Source: Betaproteobacteria bacterium
GTDB lineage: Bacteria > Pseudomonadota > Gammaproteobacteria > Burkholderiales > Burkholderiaceae_C
Length of the DNA: 6,127 nucleotides
Assembly: GCA_025354965.1 (NCBI GenBank)
Contig: JANXLW010000438.1
Span: 1-6,127, forward strand
Reading direction: 5' to 3'
Position 1 is the first letter of the stretch. The number at the start of each line of letters is the position of its first letter. The notes under the pieces are model-generated. The model was not told the origin of the DNA, did no database searches, and saw nothing but the letters and a program-made list of their open reading frames with translations. This document shows, piece after piece, positions 5,794 to 6,127 of this stretch. The translations under genes and the position numbers were made by a program.

Positions 5794-5895
5794 ACGGATT
5801 CCAGTTGAAAAAGTAGTTGCTGCATCGCAGCATAACGTCTTTAATGACCATCAACCTTGACCTGAAACATTATCCCTTCGCGCTATCCTCAAGCC
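5794..5895. promoter_or_regulatory. Divergent promoter region between the acetyltransferase gene and dinB
   Basis: The 102 bp between the two divergent starts must carry at least part of both promoters. For dinB, TTGACC at 5857-5862 resembles a -35 box, but the nearest -10-like TATCCT (5884-5889) is 21 bp on, too far for a good match. No CTG-N10-CAG LexA box is visible, so SOS control from this stretch is not supported. There is also no clear Shine-Dalgarno before the dinB ATG. Confidence 0.4.
5818..5832 (-). promoter_or_regulatory. Hairpin and T-run in the leader of the acetyltransferase gene
   Basis: TGCTGC (5818-5823) and GCAGCA (5827-5832) form a perfect 6-bp stem with a 3-nt loop. On the - strand a run of five T follows after 5 nt (complement of 5808-5812), so the element resembles a short, weak terminator placed 25 nt before the acetyltransferase start. 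If the promoter lies further upstream it could act as an attenuator or simply shape the leader. The stem is short and the T-run is offset, so confidence is low. Confidence 0.3.
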
Positions 5896-6127
5896 ATGAG
5901 CGAAAAAATACGCCGCATCGCCCACCTCGATATGGACGCCTTTTATGCGTCAGTGGAGCTGCTGCGCTACCCACAACTCAAGGGTTTGCCGGTAGTCATC
6001 GGTGGCGGGCGCAGGAGCGTGGATGAGGCTCTTCGACAGGCGCAGGGCGAGACACCATTGCATCGGATCCCGGTGTCCGATTTTCCGCAGCTCAAGGGCT
6101 ATACCGGGCGCGGCGTCATTACCACCG
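5896..6127 (+). CDS. dinB: DNA polymerase IV, N-terminal part (3' end outside window)
   Basis: This is the first 77 residues of a Y-family translesion polymerase, which copies past damaged bases without proofreading and often raises mutation under stress. The start MSEKIRRIAHLDMDAFYASVE holds the catalytic palm motif: D12 (and D14) correspond to the metal-binding DMD of E. coli DinB, and Y17 occupies the aromatic steric-gate position (F13 in E. coli). PVVIGGG follows, and the visible part ends in GRGVITT, the family's RGVISTANY-like block. Between VVIGGG and GVITT there are 34 residues, where E. coli has about 5. A long insert here is familiar in betaproteobacterial DinB, but part of this one (SVDEALRQAQGETP) reads like a translated dispersed repeat. 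The ATG at 5896 is chosen because it places the palm motif at the usual distance; the ribosome binding site is weak. Confidence 0.93.
   Translation, partial: MSEKIRRIAHLDMDAFYASVELLRYPQLKGLPVVIGGGRRSVDEALRQAQGETPLHRIPVSDFPQLKGYTGRGVITT
6025..6053 (+). repeat. Possible dispersed-repeat copy inside dinB
   Basis: The bases GGCTCTTCGACAGGCGCAGG and the GCGAG that follows resemble the short CTTCGACAGGCTCAG-type repeat I recall being scattered through many proteobacterial genomes, usually between genes. Here it is read in frame as EALRQAQGE. The window has no second copy, so the assignment rests on memory of the repeat alone. Confidence 0.35.

Noticed and set aside
5833..5895. LexA (SOS) box before dinB
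   Set aside because: No CTG-N10-CAG or close variant is visible between the divergent genes.
5817..6026. 69-codon frame on + overlapping the dinB start
   Set aside because: It is out of frame with dinB, which has the DMDAFYASVE catalytic motif; this frame has none.
1..6127. CRISPR array, transposase, tRNA or defence system
   Set aside because: No regularly spaced repeats, transposase motifs, cloverleaf sequence or known defence domains were seen on either strand.

Overview
The window looks like chromosomal DNA from a Burkholderiales-type betaproteobacterium, probably Comamonadaceae. This is judged from protein character (an LldD-type protein with the YDYADCGSWTE start, a long acyl-CoA-synthetase/GNAT fusion, a DinB with a long insert before RGVITT) and from about 60-63% GC in the core genes. 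No database search was possible, so the taxon is an inference.

Layout: (1) 1-477, + strand: the C-terminal third of argininosuccinate lyase (argH), cut by the left edge. (2) 490-1041, +: a DUF1697 protein starting 12 bp after argH. (3) 1139-2290, +: an FMN-dependent alpha-hydroxy-acid (L-lactate type) dehydrogenase with a strong ribosome binding site and a 10-bp direct repeat at 21-bp spacing upstream. (4) 2291-2725: a 435-bp gene-free stretch holding a polypyrimidine tract with a canonical G-quadruplex pattern on the - strand, followed by several inverted repeats. (5) 2726-3079, +: a small DUF1992 (DnaJ-C28-like, YhdN-like) protein. (6) 3115-5793, -: an 892-aa fusion of an NDP-forming acyl-CoA synthetase-like region, an ATP-grasp domain and a C-terminal GNAT acetyltransferase, with the same layout as the protein lysine acetyltransferase Pat/YfiQ. 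It converges on the DUF1992 gene. (7) 5896-6127, +: the start of dinB (DNA polymerase IV), divergent from the acetyltransferase and cut by the right edge.

Most of the genes are ordinary metabolic or housekeeping functions that do not form one pathway. A thin functional link is possible between the lactate dehydrogenase (carbon flow towards pyruvate and acetyl-CoA) and the Pat-like enzyme, whose relatives control acetyl-CoA synthetase by lysine acetylation. They are not in one operon, so this is only a suggestion. The DUF1697 and DUF1992 genes are lower in GC (about 51% by hand count) than their neighbours.

I see no CRISPR array, transposase, tRNA, rRNA, toxin-antitoxin pair or defence system. 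The least explained parts are the structured, G-quadruplex-bearing gap at 2291-2725, the repeat-like insert in dinB, and the acetyltransferase's synthetase domain, which keeps a histidine that E. coli YfiQ has lost.
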